Shown piece after piece: positions 63,514 through 64,000 of a DNA stretch of 64,000 nucleotides (positions are counted from its first letter, which is position 1; each line of letters starts with the position of its first letter). The stretch lies in the NCBI RefSeq assembly GCF_013362815.1, contig NZ_JABFVK010000009.1:62001-126000 (forward strand). The letters are read 5' to 3'. Under the pieces are notes generated by a model. It worked only from the letters and a program-made list of their open reading frames with translations. It had not been told where the DNA came from and did not search any database. Position numbers and translations under genes: made by a program. The DNA comes from Hamadaea sp. (GTDB lineage: Bacteria; Actinomycetota; Actinomycetes; Mycobacteriales; Micromonosporaceae).

Positions 63514-64000
63514 CCGATCCCCTGGAGCGGCTGCGCGCCGCCGATCCCACCCGTACGCTCACCGACCCCGATCCACGCGGCCCAGAGGCGCTCGCCCTGC
63601 TCGACCGGGTCCTCGACAGTCCGGCCGAACCGGCTCCGAAACGCAGCCGCCGCCGGCTGGTCGCCGGGCTCGCTGCCGCCGCCGTGGCCGCCGGAACCGC
63701 GACGTTCTTCCTCGCCACGCCGGCCGCCGCGTACACCGTGGACAGACGAGCCGACGGGTCGGTGGCCGTCTCGTTCCGCGCCGAACGGCTGAAGGACACC
63801 GCCAAGCTCAACGCCGAGCTGGCCCGGGCTGGAGCGCGTACCGTCGTGATGCGGATGGTCTCCGCCGCCAAGTGCGGCGAGAAACTCGACATGGATCCGG
63901 CGTTCCCGTTCCTCACCACGGCCACGCCCGAGGTTCTGGAACGTTATCCCGTGTCCTTCAAGGTTGCCGACAACACCGTGATCATCACGATCCAGCCGGA
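63510..64000 (+). CDS. Single-span membrane protein coupled to the ECF sigma gene (runs off right edge)
   Basis: First 163 codons only. A cytoplasmic N-terminus of about 50 residues (MTDPLERLRAADPTRTLTDP), a transmembrane helix (LVAGLAAAAVAAGTATFFLA) and the start of an extracytoplasmic domain. Position and ATGA overlap suggest an anti-sigma or signal partner, but there is no clear ZAS motif in the visible part. Confidence 0.7.
   Translation, partial: MTDPLERLRAADPTRTLTDPDPRGPEALALLDRVLDSPAEPAPKRSRRRLVAGLAAAAVAAGTATFFLATPAAAYTVDRRADGSVAVSFRAERLKDTAKLNAELARAGARTVVMRMVSAAKCGEKLDMDPAFPFLTTATPEVLERYPVSFKVADNTVIITIQP

Overview
The window reads as chromosomal DNA of a high-GC actinomycete. A Pup-proteasome system (mpa, dop, pup, prcB, prcA, pafA, pafB, pafC), Tat genes, a HelY-type helicase, an AcnR-like regulator and very high GC all point to Actinobacteria. 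Gene content and style suggest Micromonosporaceae, but that placement is an inference. No rRNA, tRNA, CRISPR array, prophage or insertion sequence was seen.

Layout. 1-13 kb: housekeeping genes (HAD phosphatase, nitrilase, AcnR, RIO kinase, ABC exporter, enoyl-CoA hydratase, ABC-F ATPase, zinc metallopeptidase, geranylgeranyl-reductase-type flavoprotein, MerR regulator with thioredoxin). 13-26 kb: mostly minus strand, with MHYT sensor, helY, a lipid kinase, tatC, tatA, pafC, pafB and pafA. 26-34 kb: a cell-surface sugar island (rmlC, methyltransferase, flippase, rmlA, rmlB, rmlD, DUF2304 protein, two family-2 glycosyltransferases). 34-40.4 kb: the proteasome core, minus strand (pup, endonuclease VII-like protein, prcB, prcA as one coupled operon; dop and mpa upstream). 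40.4-45.3 kb: ferredoxin, TrmI and site-2 protease operon, RecB-like nuclease, LuxR regulator. 45.4-52.3 kb: two paralogous MacB/FtsX-type ABC systems in tandem. 52.4-64 kb: voltage-gated-channel-like protein, HAD, PIG-L deacetylase, GNAT, crotonase with metallo-beta-lactamase-fold protein, beta-mannosidase, metal-chelating/pentapeptide protein, RNase HI, DUF2000, AraC, and an ECF sigma factor with a membrane partner running off the right edge.

How the genes work together. Pup is ligated to substrates by PafA and removed by Dop; Mpa unfolds pupylated proteins into the PrcBA chamber. PafB and PafC are WYL regulators of the actinobacterial DNA-damage response. The sugar island makes dTDP-rhamnose (RmlA-B-C-D) and probably uses it for surface glycans. 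It physically separates pafA from prcA.

The most unusual signal is a pair of 75-78 bp elements (12942-13016 and 31773-31850). Each sits exactly in the ATGA stop/start junction between two co-directional genes. Each is an open reading frame of 24 or 25 codons that opens on the upstream ATGA and closes on the downstream ATGA, so translational coupling is kept. The copies differ by a 3-base (in-frame) length change and by a compensatory change in a central palindrome. The window also holds four further families of 55-85 bp palindromic intergenic repeats, mostly at gene 3' ends. Four genes have 3' ends, stop codon included, that are tandemly repeated. About twenty first genes share a TANNNT-N6-RTG arrangement typical of leaderless transcription.
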